The notes under the pieces: generated by a model | Told to the model about the DNA's origin: nothing | Seen by the model: only the letters and a program-made list of their open reading frames with translations | The model's database searches: none | In this document: positions 1-10,524 of the stretch, piece after piece | Numbering within the stretch: position 1 is the stretch's first letter | How the letters are laid out: each line of letters begins with the position of its first letter | Source of the DNA: Notamacropus eugenii | Lineage: Eukaryota > Chordata > Mammalia > Diprotodontia > Macropodidae | Length of the DNA stretch: 64,000 nucleotides | Direction of reading: 5' to 3' | Assembly (NCBI RefSeq): GCF_028372415.1 | Contig: NC_092872.1 | Location: 549,069,205 to 549,133,204 of the forward strand | Program-made: the position numbers and the translations under genes

Positions 1-211
1 AAAGGGCCAGGGTAGCACCTAGGAAGCAAAGCATGTAGGGTCTGTCAAAAGGCCTTCCACTAGTATCATCAATATCCGAGATTCAATTATCAGCGTTCAG
101 AGTAAAGGATCAGAGTCAAATTAGGGCTTGAAACTGTGCCAGAAGAAACAGGAGACAAGACCAAAAGCTAAGTCAAGACACCAAAACTGAAAGGGAGGGA
201 GGGAGGAAGGA

Positions 212-452
212 AGGATTTATTAAATACCTACTATGTGCCAAGCTGTGCTAAACACTTTACAAATATCTCAATTGATCCTCACAACAACCCAGGGAGGTAG
301 ATATCATCATCCTCATTTCATACTTAAGGAAACTGAGGCAAACAGAGGTTAAGTGACTTGCCAAGGACTAAAAAGCTAGCAAGTGTGTGAAGTCAAATTT
401 TAACTCAGGTCTTCCTGACTCCCACCCTAGCACTCTATTCATTGCACCAATA
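212..452 (-). mobile_element. MIR-type SINE, antisense
   Basis: Reads as the reverse of a MIR/CORE-SINE: size-class phrase CTACTATGTGCCA, then GATCCTCACAACAACCC, GAAACTGAGGCA, TTAAGTGACTTGCC and CAGGTCTTCCTGACTC, ending near the reversed tRNA-like head. Old and diverged. The GGAAGG run just left of it is a short simple repeat. Confidence 0.7.
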
Positions 453-894
453 AGTTGTAGGGCCTAATCTTAGCTACCACATCCAAGATGAAACAAGGTC
501 TGTCACACAATCCAAGATTACAAAAGGTAGTGAAGTCTGACCCAAACACAATGCTTCAATCCAGAAACTAAGGTTAGAGATATGAGGAAACAGAAGAAAA
601 TTCCAAACAAAATGAATAAATACTTTGGATTGAATTAATACCAAAAGTAAAATCCAAAAAAAGATTAACTCTCTCTAAGAAGTCCAAACACAGCATCAGA
701 AAAAAAGAATATCTGAACACAAGAACTGCATGAATAATTGAAAGAAATGATGGAAGAGACAGAAAAAAGGCAATTTTAATGGCAATTATGGCTAAGAAGG
801 TAAGAATAACAAGGAAAATTAATAACTTAGACCAATTAATAGAATTCCCTGAAATGAAAAAGATGGGACATACAGAAATTAGTGGTTCCACAAC

Positions 895-1400
895 ACAACA
901 AGAAATACTAATACAAAATCAAAAGACTGAAAAAATAAATCAACAGAAGAAAATATAACGTAAATGTTATTAAAAAGTCTGACCCAGATCCAGGAGAGAT
1001 AATCTTAGAACCATTAAACTACATGAAAATCATGTTCCTCCCCCCACAAAGCACTCATAGATAGCAAATTCCAAGAAATCATAAATAGAAACTGCCCAGA
1101 ACTATTAGAACCATAAGGCAATGAGAAAAATAAAGATTCTGCCTATTATTTCTTGAAAGAAACACTAAAATGAAAACTCTAAGGAACACGAGAGCCAAAG
1201 TCCAGAGCTTCTAAGCCAAATTACAAGCAGCCAAAGTTCAAATATCAAGGAGCAATGAACGGTAAGGATCACACAAGACTTGGTAGCTGCCACTAAAAAG
1301 GAAAGCCTGAGAATATGGACATTCCAAAAAGCAAAAGATTTTACTTACACCCAATAACTTACCCAGCCAAATTAAGTATACTCTTATCATTGTTCAGTTG
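895..1400 (+). pseudogene. Old L1 ORF1 remnant
   Basis: Broken plus-strand frames carry fragments that follow L1 ORF1 in order: EILIQNQKTEK (end of the coiled coil), SRRDNLR (start of the RRM), NCPELLEP, and later AKVQSF and LPSQIKYT from the C-terminal domain. The same order is seen in the better copy at 12824-13987. Many stops and shifts make this an old fossil; its left edge is unclear. Confidence 0.6.
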
Positions 1401-1533
1401 TGCTTCCAAGGACCATACTGTTCATAGGGGTTTCTTTCCAAAAATACGGGAGTGCCTTGCCATTTATTTTTCCATTGGATTAAGGCAAACAGAAGAATTA
1501 TTTTAAAGTTGTTTGAAGGGGAAGGTTGGGAGA

Positions 1534-1561
1534 GTTCTAGGTTCTAGGTTCTAGGTTCTAG
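1534..1561. repeat. 7-bp tandem repeat, four copies
   Basis: Four perfect head-to-tail copies of GTTCTAG. Too short to be more than a small local expansion. Confidence 0.9.
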
Positions 1562-1689
1562 AAGGGTATAAAAATCTTCTAAATTCAGAAAGAAATAAGA
1601 GGGCAAAGGGATAGGGTAAGGGGGAAGGGAGATAAGGGAGGGATTCTTGTAGGGATGAGTAGGTAAAGGATAAGAGGGCAAAGTAGAGA

Positions 1690-2500
1690 GTAGAAGTAAA
1701 GTAGGGAAGATAACTTTGGCAGCTGAGTGGAGAATGGACAGGAATGGGGAAGAGACTAAAGGCAGGGAGAGCAACCAATAGGCTACTGTAATAGTCCACA
1801 CACAAGGTGATGAGGACCTGCACAGGGTGTCTGTGTATCGATAACTAAATGTATAAAAGAGCTGTTGTGAAGGTAGAAACAATGAGATTTAGCAACAATT
1901 TGGATGTGGGGTGAGAATAAGCAGTCAAGGAAAACACTGAGCCTTGCTGACTGGATAGACAGGGATGCCCTACACAGTAATAGGGAAGTAAAGAAGAGCA
2001 ATGAGTTTGGGAGAAGGTACAGAAGATAATTAGTACAGTTTTGGACATGTAGAGTTTGAGATGCCTAGAGGTCATCCAGTTTAAGACATCCAAAAAGCAG
2101 TTAGTGATACAAAATCATATGTCAGGAGAAAGATTAGGGCTAGACAAATAGATATGAGAATCATCTGTATAGAAGTAACTGAATCCATGGGAGCTGATGA
2201 GATAATAAAAAAGAGAGTAAAGGGAAAGAGTAGGGTCCAGGACAAACCCTTAGGATACATCCAGTTAATGATTATAACCTGGAGACTGATCCAGCAAAGA
2301 AGACTGGAAGGACTGACAAGTAAGAGGACCAGGAGAGAGCAGTGTTACGAAAACCTAGAAAGAAGAGAGTATCCAGAAGAAGAGGGTGATCAATCGTGTC
2401 AAAGGGTAGATTAAAAAAAAATTAAAGAGAGATTAAAAAAAAGATGAGAAAAAGCCTTTAGATTTGCAATTAAGAGATCACTGCTAACTTTGGAGTGAAC
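1690..2500 (-). mobile_element. L2 LINE fragment (ORF2 region)
   Basis: The plus strand reads as antisense L2: GACATGTAGAGTTTGAGATG, GAGAATCATCTGTAT (reverse of the RT region), and AGAGCAGTGTTACGAAAACC, in the same order as the longer copies at 27160-28340 and 54986-56874. L2 belongs to the CR1 clade; this copy is truncated and has no usable frame. Confidence 0.75.
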
Positions 2501-2527
2501 AACTGCAGCTAAATGATGAGGATGGAA

Positions 2528-2788
2528 ACAATAGCTAGCATTCATATAAAGTTTTAGAGATTTACTGAGTGCTTTAAATATATTACGTCATTTTATCCTC
2601 ACAAACAATTCTGGGAAGGTGCTATCATCCTCTATCCCCATTTTACAACTGAGAAAACAAGGCAAACAGAGATTTAAGTGACTTGCTCAGGGTCAAATAA
2701 CCAGTAAATGTCTGGGGCACAATTTTAACTCAGATTTTCCTCAGTTCAATCTAGCACTTTATCTCCTGTGCCATTTAGCTGCCCCTGT
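2528..2788 (-). mobile_element. MIR-type SINE, antisense
   Basis: Antisense SINE with TTTATCCTCACAAACAA, CCCCATTTTACAACTGAGAA, TTAAGTGACTTGCTCAGGG and a terminal GCCATTTAGCTGCCCC, the reverse of the marsupial GGGGCAGCTA head. Nearly full length. Confidence 0.75.
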
Positions 2789-3052
2789 GGAAGCCTGAAA
2801 CCATACTAAAAAGACAGTGAGAAGAAATGAGTTATTTTAAGTAGGGCTAAATCAAAGACCTTGGAGCTGCCTGAACCATCCTGTGTAGTTAACATTAAAA
2901 TAAACAATATCATAGGGGTTGGGTGCAGGGAACATGAAAGAGCTATCTATTAATAGTCACAAAGGAGGCTGGAATCCATACAAACTCCTTTTAAAATAAT
3001 CTTGATGAAGGCAGATGGTACTTAAACTTACAATAGATTATCAGAGCATATT

Positions 3053-3288
3053 AGAGCAGCTAGGTGGCACAACAGAGTACCAGGCCAGAGTCAGGAAGAC
3101 CCGAGTTCAAATCCAGTCTCAGACACTTACTAGTTGTGTGACCCTGGGCAAGTCATTTAACACTATTTACCTCAGTTCCTCATCTGTAAAATGAGCTGGA
3201 GAAGGAAATGGCAAACAATTCTAGTACCTTTGCCGAGGAAATCCCAGAGTCATGAAGAATCAGATGACTGAAACAATTGAACAACAGA
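3053..3288 (+). mobile_element. tRNA-headed marsupial SINE, near complete
   Basis: Begins GCAGCTAGGTGGCACAAC and passes through the CORE-like middle (GTGTGACCCTGGGCAAGTCA, CTCATCTGTAAAATGAGC) to an end with GAAGAATCAGATGACTGAAA and GAACAACAG. The tail resembles the 3' end of BovB-type RTE LINEs, which are known to mobilise SINEs with matching tails. MAR1/WSINE-like; subfamily not resolved. Confidence 0.8.
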
Positions 3289-6200
3289 TTACTAGGAGTA
3301 AAATAAAATTGTTAGGCTGATTTGCTACGACCATTTCTGCTTCTGTAAACATGGTACAGCAGGCAGAGTCCAAGTCCTGGGCAAATGGTATGAGTTAATG
3401 ATCTTGCCACTTTTTTTCTATTCCTGTGGCTGATGTTAGTCAGAAGCCATTGCTTTTGTCAGGGAAGGAGGTGAGGAAAGTGTGATCATCCTTCTTCAAA
3501 GTTATCTGAAGTCATCATATTGCCATAATTTAATAGACTTATGGACTAATAAATAACTTGAATAAAGCCTTCCTTCTTGAAGGCACTGTTGTCCATCAAT
3601 ATACTAGTGGGTCAATGTTCAATGAATTGGATGAGGCACCAGTGGCCAAGGTCTTAGATCAGATGGTAGTTCCATAAGAGATTAAAAAATGGGAAAAAGT
3701 AAGTCTAAGAAAATTTATGGTACAGGCTGCTTAGTTAAGATTGTGGAAATACAGTGGATAGGGAGAATCTAGATTATTCCAAATGTTGTCTATTATAAGT
3801 GACTGACACTTGATTCCTCATGACCTAAAAAGCTCAGAGCTTCACAGGACTCTGAGTTCTGTAGAATCTGTATTCTCTACCTGGGTATCTTGATGGCTCC
3901 CATGTACTGAGTTACTCTCAAATCTGCCTCTATCTAGTGGGGCCCAGAAAAAGGTAAGGCCTTGAAAGACCTAAAGCAGGCTGTTCAGCAGTTTTTCCCC
4001 TTAAGTCTTTACTATTCTATAGAACCTATATATTTTTGGAGGCCTCTATCCATAAGGATCAGGCTGAGTGAAGTCTTTGGTAAGACACAAAGGTATGGAA
4101 AATAAACAACCAAAAATGTCTAAGGAGGCCAGTCACTATACCATTTTTTTAAAAAAGTGTTTGTGGTTGAGCCCTACTTACTAATGAACAGATGACTTAG
4201 GGCTCATACAATTAATTACCTTTTGTCCAGTTACCTATTATGCATTGAGCTATGTGAAATAGTCCCTCTAATAAGATGGGTAAGTCACAGAATTCTTCTA
4301 ACATTAAATGAAAATGGCACATTCAATATTATGCAAAGCCTGGCAGGAATTAATGCTTTCCATCAGAGAATGAGGTGCTATACTACTTAACTGGTTCAAG
4401 GGAGAGAAGAGAGTTCTCTCCATGCACTGCTAATGCTTTGCCTCCTCCACTAGTCCACTGAGTCCTTTTCCAAAGCACCTAGCTCTTAAGGAAAGTTATT
4501 TTGCCCAATCACCAATTAGGCCAAAAAGAAAAAAAAACTGCTCTGCCTGTTATGTGAAGGGTTGTAACCGGATCTCAAAAACCATTAATCTAGTAACAAA
4601 GAATCTCAAAGAGGGAGGGAGAGTCAAGTAGATGAAGCTGTGAGTTGCATAGCTAGTATGTAAGACAGCCTTAAGTGATAGAGCAGGAAAGATTTTTATT
4701 TATATTCTTTCCTAGCCATGGATTTGACTAAGTTATTTGGGGCCTAAAGAAAACAGAATTATACAATTAAAGGCCCTGCATTTGGGGTCAGGACCAGTGG
4801 AGAAATTTTGCTGATGCCTCTCACCACACACATTTTTGGTAGGGTATGTTAGAGTCCATAAAAGACGTCTATCTTTATTTCTGTACAGAGTGCTTTGTAG
4901 TTGAATTCATATGATATATGCATGTACTTTATTAGATGAACTCCTACATACATTCTAGTTATTTCTAGTTTATACATTCTAGTTATTTTGAAAGGAATTT
5001 TTTTCTGTCTTTTGCTCAGTTTTTTTTTTTTGTAATATACAGCTAAAGGATTCTTTTCTTTCCCTAGTAAATTCTTGTTTGCCATGAATATTTTTCTAAA
5101 AGTTTTACTTTCCCCATATTGCTAAAAAGCAAAGTACTTCCCAATAATTCTACCCCTTGGTTCCCCAAATACTTACTAGGACGAAGTTATCTAAAATATT
5201 CCTGGAAAGGAAAACTTTCCTATTAAGAGGAATCTAATCATTTCTTCCAGGTTTTACAGAACCTTCTGAAGGAACAGAAAGCTCTAGGCCAGAGTTGGTC
5301 AGTTAAAGCGTTTAATAAGCATTTACTATTATATTCCAGGCATGACGTTGGTATTAACAGGTTGCAATATAAAGGTTTGTTTGGTCATTAGATACCAGTA
5401 GCACATTTTCCTACAAGAATAAAAAGGCCATGTATAGTAGTTAGATTTCCAAAGCTAGAACACAAGCTTGTTTATTTCATAAAATACAGGACAGTCAGTA
5501 CTCTAGAATTGTACACTCTGTATACAAATGATTCTATGTGAAAATAAATTTGAGTTACCTCTTGGAATGCTTCAACACATCTCTCATTGCTGAAATACTG
5601 GTATTGGGAATGAGGAGTCTCTTCTTTCCCCTGAACCAGTTAAGTAGTACAGCACCAAGTCATTGTTGGCACAAGGGCTGAGACTCCAGTAGGGTTAGGA
5701 TTTTAGGTAACAAGGTTCTTCAAGGGATAAGCAGTTGTGAAAATCTAAGGCAGGGGATCTGAAGGAGAGCAGTAAGAAGATAAGATGGAATTAGGGACAC
5801 TGCCAAAGAAGCATGAGGATGATGAGGGAAAAATGGTCTTAGAGGCATAGTCTTCTGTTTTTCTCATGAAAGACGTTACTCTAAACCTGGGGTGAGGTGT
5901 GAAACTGAATACTGGTGGCAAGGTCCAAGAGGAGAGAAGAATCAGAAATGCCAAGAGGAAAAAAGACAGAAAGGCATATTCATAAGGCAATTCCTCATCT
6001 ATAAAACAGTGACAAAAATACCCACATACCTCCTATACAGAGTTATCAGCAGAATTAAATGAGAAAAAATATGCTTTGCTAACATTAGAATCCTATGTAA
6101 ATGTCATATTTTACTACTTCTAATGCTCTGTTAAACAGAAATAGTGACATCAGGAACCTTTAGATTGTTTTTAATGGAATTGCCTCTTAATGTCTCTATA

Positions 6201-6289
6201 TTGCAAATTTTTACTTTGGGTTCAAACCTCACATATTGCCAAGTCCAATTCTAGCAGTATGATATCACTCACATTTTTCTCCTTTTCAC

Positions 6290-6935
6290 CTACAAGGCTA
6301 CCACTAACTTAAGTATTTATTTTACTTCTTACCTTGACTACTGCAAAAGTCTGCTAATTAGTCCACCTGAGCCAAGTGTGTCCCCTCTCCAGTCAATCCT
6401 CCACAAAGTTGCCAAAGAGTCACTTTTAAAGAACTGATCTGACCATGTCACTTCCTGACACAATAAACTCCAGTGGTTCCTTATTAAGTAAAGTATCAAA
6501 CTTGTTTGTTGGACACTTAAAAGTTCTTCACAACCTGGCTCCAAACCACCTCTCCAGATTTATTATACATTTTACATTTTCACACATTTTATGAGCCAGC
6601 TAAAGTGGCTTCCTTGTCCTCCTTACAGATCACATTCATCTCCTTTGTACAGGTTACTGCCCATGCCTGGAATGCTCTTCTTAGTGTCTTTCAGTCCATC
6701 CCAAATGCTACTTCCTAGTCAATGACTTTACTGAACCTCCTCAACCTGCTCCTGAATACCTACTGTCCCTGAAATTGTCTTGCATTTGTTGTATATGCTT
6801 ATACATGTACATGTTGTCTCCACCTAAAGTATACAGGCTCCTCAAGGACAAGTTTCATGTATGTCTTTGTTTCCCTCGCACTTAAAACAGTGCATGGCAT
6901 ATTGGAGACACTTAATAAACATTTGTTGATTAGCT
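6290..6935 (+). mobile_element. L2 LINE, 3' part, sense
   Basis: Sense L2 3' region: TTGACTACTGCAAAAGTCTG, CTGATCTGACCATGTCACTT, CCTGGAATGCTCTTCTT and the terminal AGTGCATGGCATATTGG with AATAAACATTTGTTGA. One of the better preserved L2 3' ends in the window. Confidence 0.75.
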
Positions 6936-6944
6936 AGCTGCTAT

Positions 6945-7150
6945 CAATGATCAATTTAAAGTTGGAAGGGATTTTGCAGACCATCTACAGTCCAATTCTC
7001 TCATTTCACAGAAGAGAAACCTGTGGCCCTGAGAAGGGAAGAGACTTGCCCAAATTCACAAAAGTAAAGAGTAGCAAAGCCAGGATCCAAATCCAGATTC
7101 TGATTCCAAATTCAGCAAACGTTCCCCTGTGCCATGCTGCTATTCAAACA
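6945..7150 (-). mobile_element. Old SINE/CR1-like fragment
   Basis: GTTGGAAGGGATTTTGCAGA followed by TCATTTCACAGAAGAGAAA and a CCAAATTCACA motif resembles the old 'ggaagggacctcagaggccatctagtcc' family of CR1/L3-derived or MIR-like repeats. Family uncertain. Confidence 0.45.
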
Positions 7151-7429
7151 ATCTTCTACAGATTTTTTTTACTTTTAAAATAGTTACACTTTCAACAAAT
7201 ACAAACAAAACATGGAATAAATTTCTAGATAAAATCATCAAATCCAAACATTATGATTGAAAAACAACAACATAAAAAATTTTAATAACAAAAATCAACT
7301 CATTCTTTGTCCTTTTTATTCACCTGTATATTTATAAAAAGTTAAGTGGTTTTTTTTATTCTGCTTTAGTCAACATATTGGTTGCTTTTCTTATTTTTTG
7401 ACCATGTCTTTCATTACTTCATATATCTT

Positions 7430-7760
7430 TCCATATTTCTTTGCTGTTCTTTCTACATGCCAGTTAGTCTCCCATACCTAAAATGCAAAACCTCCCCACC
7501 TCCCGACCTCTTAGAAGGCCTCGTTTCCTTCAAGTTCAAGCTCAAGTTCTTCCTATACAGGACTTTTCCTTATTCCTGATTTACATCCCCACCCAAAAAA
7601 GTCAAATTATTCTGTATGGATTTACTTATATATGTACATGTTGTTTCTTCCTAATAGAATAGAAGCTACTTGAAAACATGGACTGTCTAATTTCTATCCC
7701 AGAACCTAAGACAGTACTAACACATATTAAGCACTTAAGAAATGCTTGTTGAAGAAGGCA
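7430..7760 (+). mobile_element. L2 LINE 3' end, sense
   Basis: Sense L2 3' end: CCCATACCTAAAATGCAAAA, TTCAAGTTCAAGCTCAAG, ATAGAATAGAAGCTACTTGA and a final AGCACTTAAGAAATGCTTG. Truncated on the left by AT-rich sequence. Confidence 0.65.
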
Positions 7761-8583
7761 ATAAGGAGAGAAGGGGAGTTCATACAGACATTTGGTCACA
7801 TGGTTAAGACATCAATTTCTTAATGGTACATTTGTTGGGATCTGCTTATATTCCAATATTCTTATAGGTAATATGCAGTATTTGGGGAGTCTTTTTCGCT
7901 ACTATAGCAAATTCAGCTATATACGTAGGGAACAATTTAGAATAACATTTAAAACCTTTAACAGTATTAATAACTAGAGTTAAATCATCCTAAAAGTCCA
8001 AAATGAGTCCCAGAGTTCAATTCCAAGAATACTAAAATAAACATTTATTAAGTACCTGCTATGTACAAAAGCAGTGTGGCACCATGGATACAGGACCATC
8101 TTTCAAGTCATGAAGGCCTAGGTTCAAGTCTATACTTTGACAACCCATGGTCATGGAATTTCTCACTGCCTCAGGCAACTTCCTATACATATATATTACA
8201 GAAGATTTGTTGATCTGTGTCAGTGCAGGAAACTTCCACAACAAGTATTTCCCTACATCAATAAATTCACAGCTTCCAGACCAAAACAATATCAAACCAC
8301 AGATCAAGTTAGGAGATTTAAAATCTCTTCCTTGAAGGAAGCTAAGATAATTTCTTCCCTGAAGGAGTCTAATGTTTAGTAGTTAAACAGAACCACTTCA
8401 AACTTCTGGCAGAATCAATATAATAATTAAAGACATCATCCTATGTCTAAAATTTTTGCGAAGATATATTTTCAAATGACATGACTGAAGAAAATATTTG
8501 GATTGTTCATCTATAAAACTTTGCAAATTATATTTCAGCATTTTCTATTCATTACAGAAATTTTTAAATGTAAGCAAACTTAC

Positions 8584-8682
8584 CTCTGTAACATTGAGGC
8601 AAGTTGTACAATAATATGTTCCTTCATCAGTAACTCCCCAGGAAACAGCAGCACACTGCGTACAGGGTTCATTAAAGTCTCC
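8584..8682 (-). CDS. TAF1B: TAF1B exon 2 (zinc ribbon)
   Basis: The minus strand has a pyrimidine-rich acceptor ending TTTACAG, 99 open bases (33 codons, phase 0 at both ends) and a GTAAGT donor. The translation contains CTQCAAVSWGVTDEG followed by TYYCTTCLNVTE, which matches the N-terminus of human TAF1B (CTQCAAVSWGLTDEG, YYCTSCHNVTE) as I remember it. TAF1B is a subunit of the SL1/TIF-IB complex that loads RNA polymerase I on rDNA promoters in the nucleolus and is the mammalian relative of yeast Rrn7 and of TFIIB. The two CxxC pairs form the Rrn7-type zinc ribbon, and all four cysteines lie in this exon. The first residues (GDFNEP) differ from human EEFKER. The later exons are not in the window, so only the first 39 residues are visible. 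Identity is very likely; it is not a processed copy because it is flanked by introns. Confidence 0.95.
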
Positions 8683-8764
8683 CTGTAAAGGAAGAAAAAT
8701 ATGCATTCAATATATTTAACTCAAATATAAATCTAGACAGTGCATTTTCCATTACTGTATACTT

Positions 8765-9160
8765 CATTTAGCTACTCGGAGAGGTGTAGCTAAGTAGGAG
8801 GACAGGAACTAGAGGCCCTGACAAAGAAAGGGGGACTGAGAGGGTAGCAGATTGGAGAAGATGATCTTCGTGGTCCTGTCCTAAGAGATGCCACCAAAAA
8901 TTCAGCATGAGGTGTGAACCAAAGAGGTTCGTTTTAGAGATATCAGGAAAAACTTCCTAAAAACTAGAGGTATACCAAAAAAGTGAGATGAGTTGCACCT
9001 TGATAATTTGTGTTTCCCCCACTTGGGAGCTGAATTCTGCAGGCAGAGGTTGGACCACTTGTTTGGTATATCCCTGCCCATATTCCTTTTATGTATGGAT
9101 TGAACTGCATAGCTGCTAGGGTCCCTTCTATTCCCAAATTCTGTGATTTTGTGAAATTAT
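8765..9160 (+). mobile_element. CR1/L3 LINE 3' end
   Basis: Contains the CR1 3' signature: AGGAAAAACTTCCTAAAAAC, CAGGCAGAGGTTGGACCACT, GGGTCCCTTCTATTCCCAAA and a final ATTCTGTGATTTTGTGA. It lies in intron 1 of TAF1B in antisense to the gene. Confidence 0.7.
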
Positions 9161-9783
9161 CAGGTATGGGACAGATGGTCTGAAAAGTGAGGTCTTCTCT
9201 TTCAGGTGACTCACAGGACCCTGATAATGGAGTTACTGAAGAAAACCAGAATGCAAACTTTGACATAAAATGGGATATAAACCTCTTACACCGCAATAAG
9301 CTCAAAATGGATACATGACCCGATTAAAGGTTACACTACTAAAAAAGAGAATAATAAGGTGTGGCTGGGGAAAGAATTCTCAACTAAAGAACAGAGGTGA
9401 TCCAAAAAAAAGAAAAAACATAATTCCAATGACACAAAGTTGGAAAGCTTTGACAATAACGAAATGAATCAATCAATAAACATTTATTAAGAGCCTACTG
9501 TGTGGAACTGCCACGTAGGATACAAAAAGAGACCACACACACACACACGCCCCTCATCTCCACGCTCCTCTCAATTCCAACCTGACTTAGTTATCTAAGT
9601 ACGGCCATTTTCCTCCAGCAGAACCTAAGTTATTTAAGGGAAGGCTCCGTCCCACCCGGTGTTTGATCTCCCCTCCCCCATCCCGCTTCCTCCAGAGGCC
9701 AGCACATACTTGGGAACTCCTCAGGGGCTTAAACAAGCGTCTGTGGAATTCACGTGTGCGCACACTCCTAACGCTACATAACA

Positions 9784-9960
9784 ACGGACGGTACCTCTTT
9801 AAACGAACACACACGTGCACTCCCGCGCACACACCCCGTCACATCACCTAACGGTCGGTACCTCTTCAAACACGCGCACACCCCCCCCCCCCACACACAC
9901 ACGCACACACACACGTACGCTCCCGTGTACACACACCCTCACACCCACACCCATTCACAC
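9784..9960. repeat. CA-rich tract with 67-bp duplication
   Basis: The tract is rich in ACACAC with interspersed CG. The block beginning GGTACCTCTT occurs at 9790 and again at 9857, a period of 67 bases, each copy followed by ACAC runs. A run of C precedes a second CA run. It lies in intron 1, on the edge of the TAF1B CpG island. Confidence 0.7.
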
Positions 9961-10024
9961 TCCAGGCCCTCACTGCTCCCGGGGGCCTTGACCAAGCCCT
10001 CCCGGCCGGGCCCCGAGTCCTCAC

Positions 10025-10042
10025 CGCCTCCTCAAACTCCAT
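10025..10042 (-). CDS. TAF1B: TAF1B exon 1, coding part
   Basis: On the minus strand an ATG opens six codons, MEFEEA, followed directly by a GTGAGG donor in phase 0. Human TAF1B begins MDLEEA and its next residues come from exon 2, so length, phase and sequence all agree. The start codon lies inside a CpG island, and the 5'UTR would run rightward from 10043 to an unmapped start site near 10.1 kb. No other ATG fits in front of the donor in this frame. Joined to exon 2 it gives a 39-residue N-terminus, the same length as the human one. Confidence 0.88.
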
Positions 10043-10097
10043 AGCGGAGCCCAGGTCTTCCGTTACTCAGAGAATGCACGTTCGCGCCGCGGAGGTT

Positions 10098-10127
10098 CCC
10101 GGAAGTCCTCAGGGGCACTCTTCCGGG
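10098..10127. promoter_or_regulatory. Inverted pair of ETS-type sites
   Basis: CCCGGAAG (10098-10105) and CTTCCGGG (10120-10127) face each other as perfect inverted 8-mers separated by 14 bases, about 55-85 bases upstream of the TAF1B start codon. CCGGAAGT is the consensus bound by GABPA/ELK-type ETS factors in housekeeping promoters. Binding is inferred. Confidence 0.5.
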
Positions 10128-10524
10128 GCGGAAACCACCGGCAGGCACTTTCGGTTCCGGGGCAGCTGCGTTCCTCCACGTCCCTCCCGGCGCAGCCGGA
10201 TGAGGAGCGCTCGGGAATGGGGCAGCCCCGGCTCGGGAGCCGCCGCTCGCGTTTCCGCCGAGCTTCGGTTTCCAAGTCAGCCGGCTGGCCGCAGCCCAGG
10301 CAGGTCGGGATGCCGGCGCCTTCCTCCTGCGGCCACCCCCGGTAGCTGGCTCTTTTCCTGCTGTCTCTCCCGTTAAACCGTAAGTCCGAGGGCGGAGACT
10401 GTCTTTTCCCTTTCTTTTTTTTTGGTGTCCTTAGCGCTTAGCAGAGTGAAAGAGCATGGGTGCTTTATAAATGCTAATTGACCGATGGACTCTAATCAGA
10501 AGAACTTGAATGGGCATTCCACCC

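Larger units (their letters stand above)
1..8583 (-). other. TAF1B: TAF1B intron 2 (partial)
   Basis: Everything left of exon 2 should be intron 2. I looked on the minus strand for exon 3 (in human it starts RYQEVTNTDLIPN) and did not find it. The intron carries MIR-type SINE, L1, L2 and tRNA-headed SINE remnants, listed separately. The stretches 3290-5290 and 5400-6280 hold no repeat or exon I can name; a weak L2 3'-end trace lies near 5308-5380. Confidence 0.75.
8683..10024 (-). other. TAF1B: TAF1B intron 1
   Basis: A 1.3-kb intron between the two recognised exons. It holds a CR1/L3 3' end (8765-9160), a short L2 end (about 9470-9530), and a CA-rich tract next to the CpG island. Short intron and canonical sites (GTGAGG donor, TTTACAG acceptor) support the two-exon model. 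Confidence 0.8.
9960..10400. promoter_or_regulatory. TAF1B: CpG island promoter of TAF1B
   Basis: This is the only GC-rich, CpG-dense stretch of the window; the rest is AT-rich and CpG-poor. It covers TAF1B exon 1 and about 350 bases upstream of the start codon. No TATA box is evident near the start. It contains several ETS-type GGAA cores (10099-10106, 10120-10126, 10155-10160) in the usual layout of a housekeeping promoter. Such islands often fire in both directions. The plus-strand side has a possible donor (ACCGTAAGT, near 10378), but no transcript can be shown from sequence. Confidence 0.85.

Noticed and set aside
1-8583. Further TAF1B exons in the left 8.5 kb
   Set aside because: Searched for exon 3 on the minus strand and found no matching translation with splice sites; it probably lies left of the window.
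10063-10376. Open frames in the CpG island on both strands (70-100 codons)
   Set aside because: GC-rich promoter DNA lacks stops by composition; the TAF1B start at 10042 explains the island.
10370-10390. Plus-strand donor ACCGTAAGT as evidence for a divergent transcript
   Set aside because: A single donor-like motif without a matching acceptor or known exon is not enough to annotate a gene.
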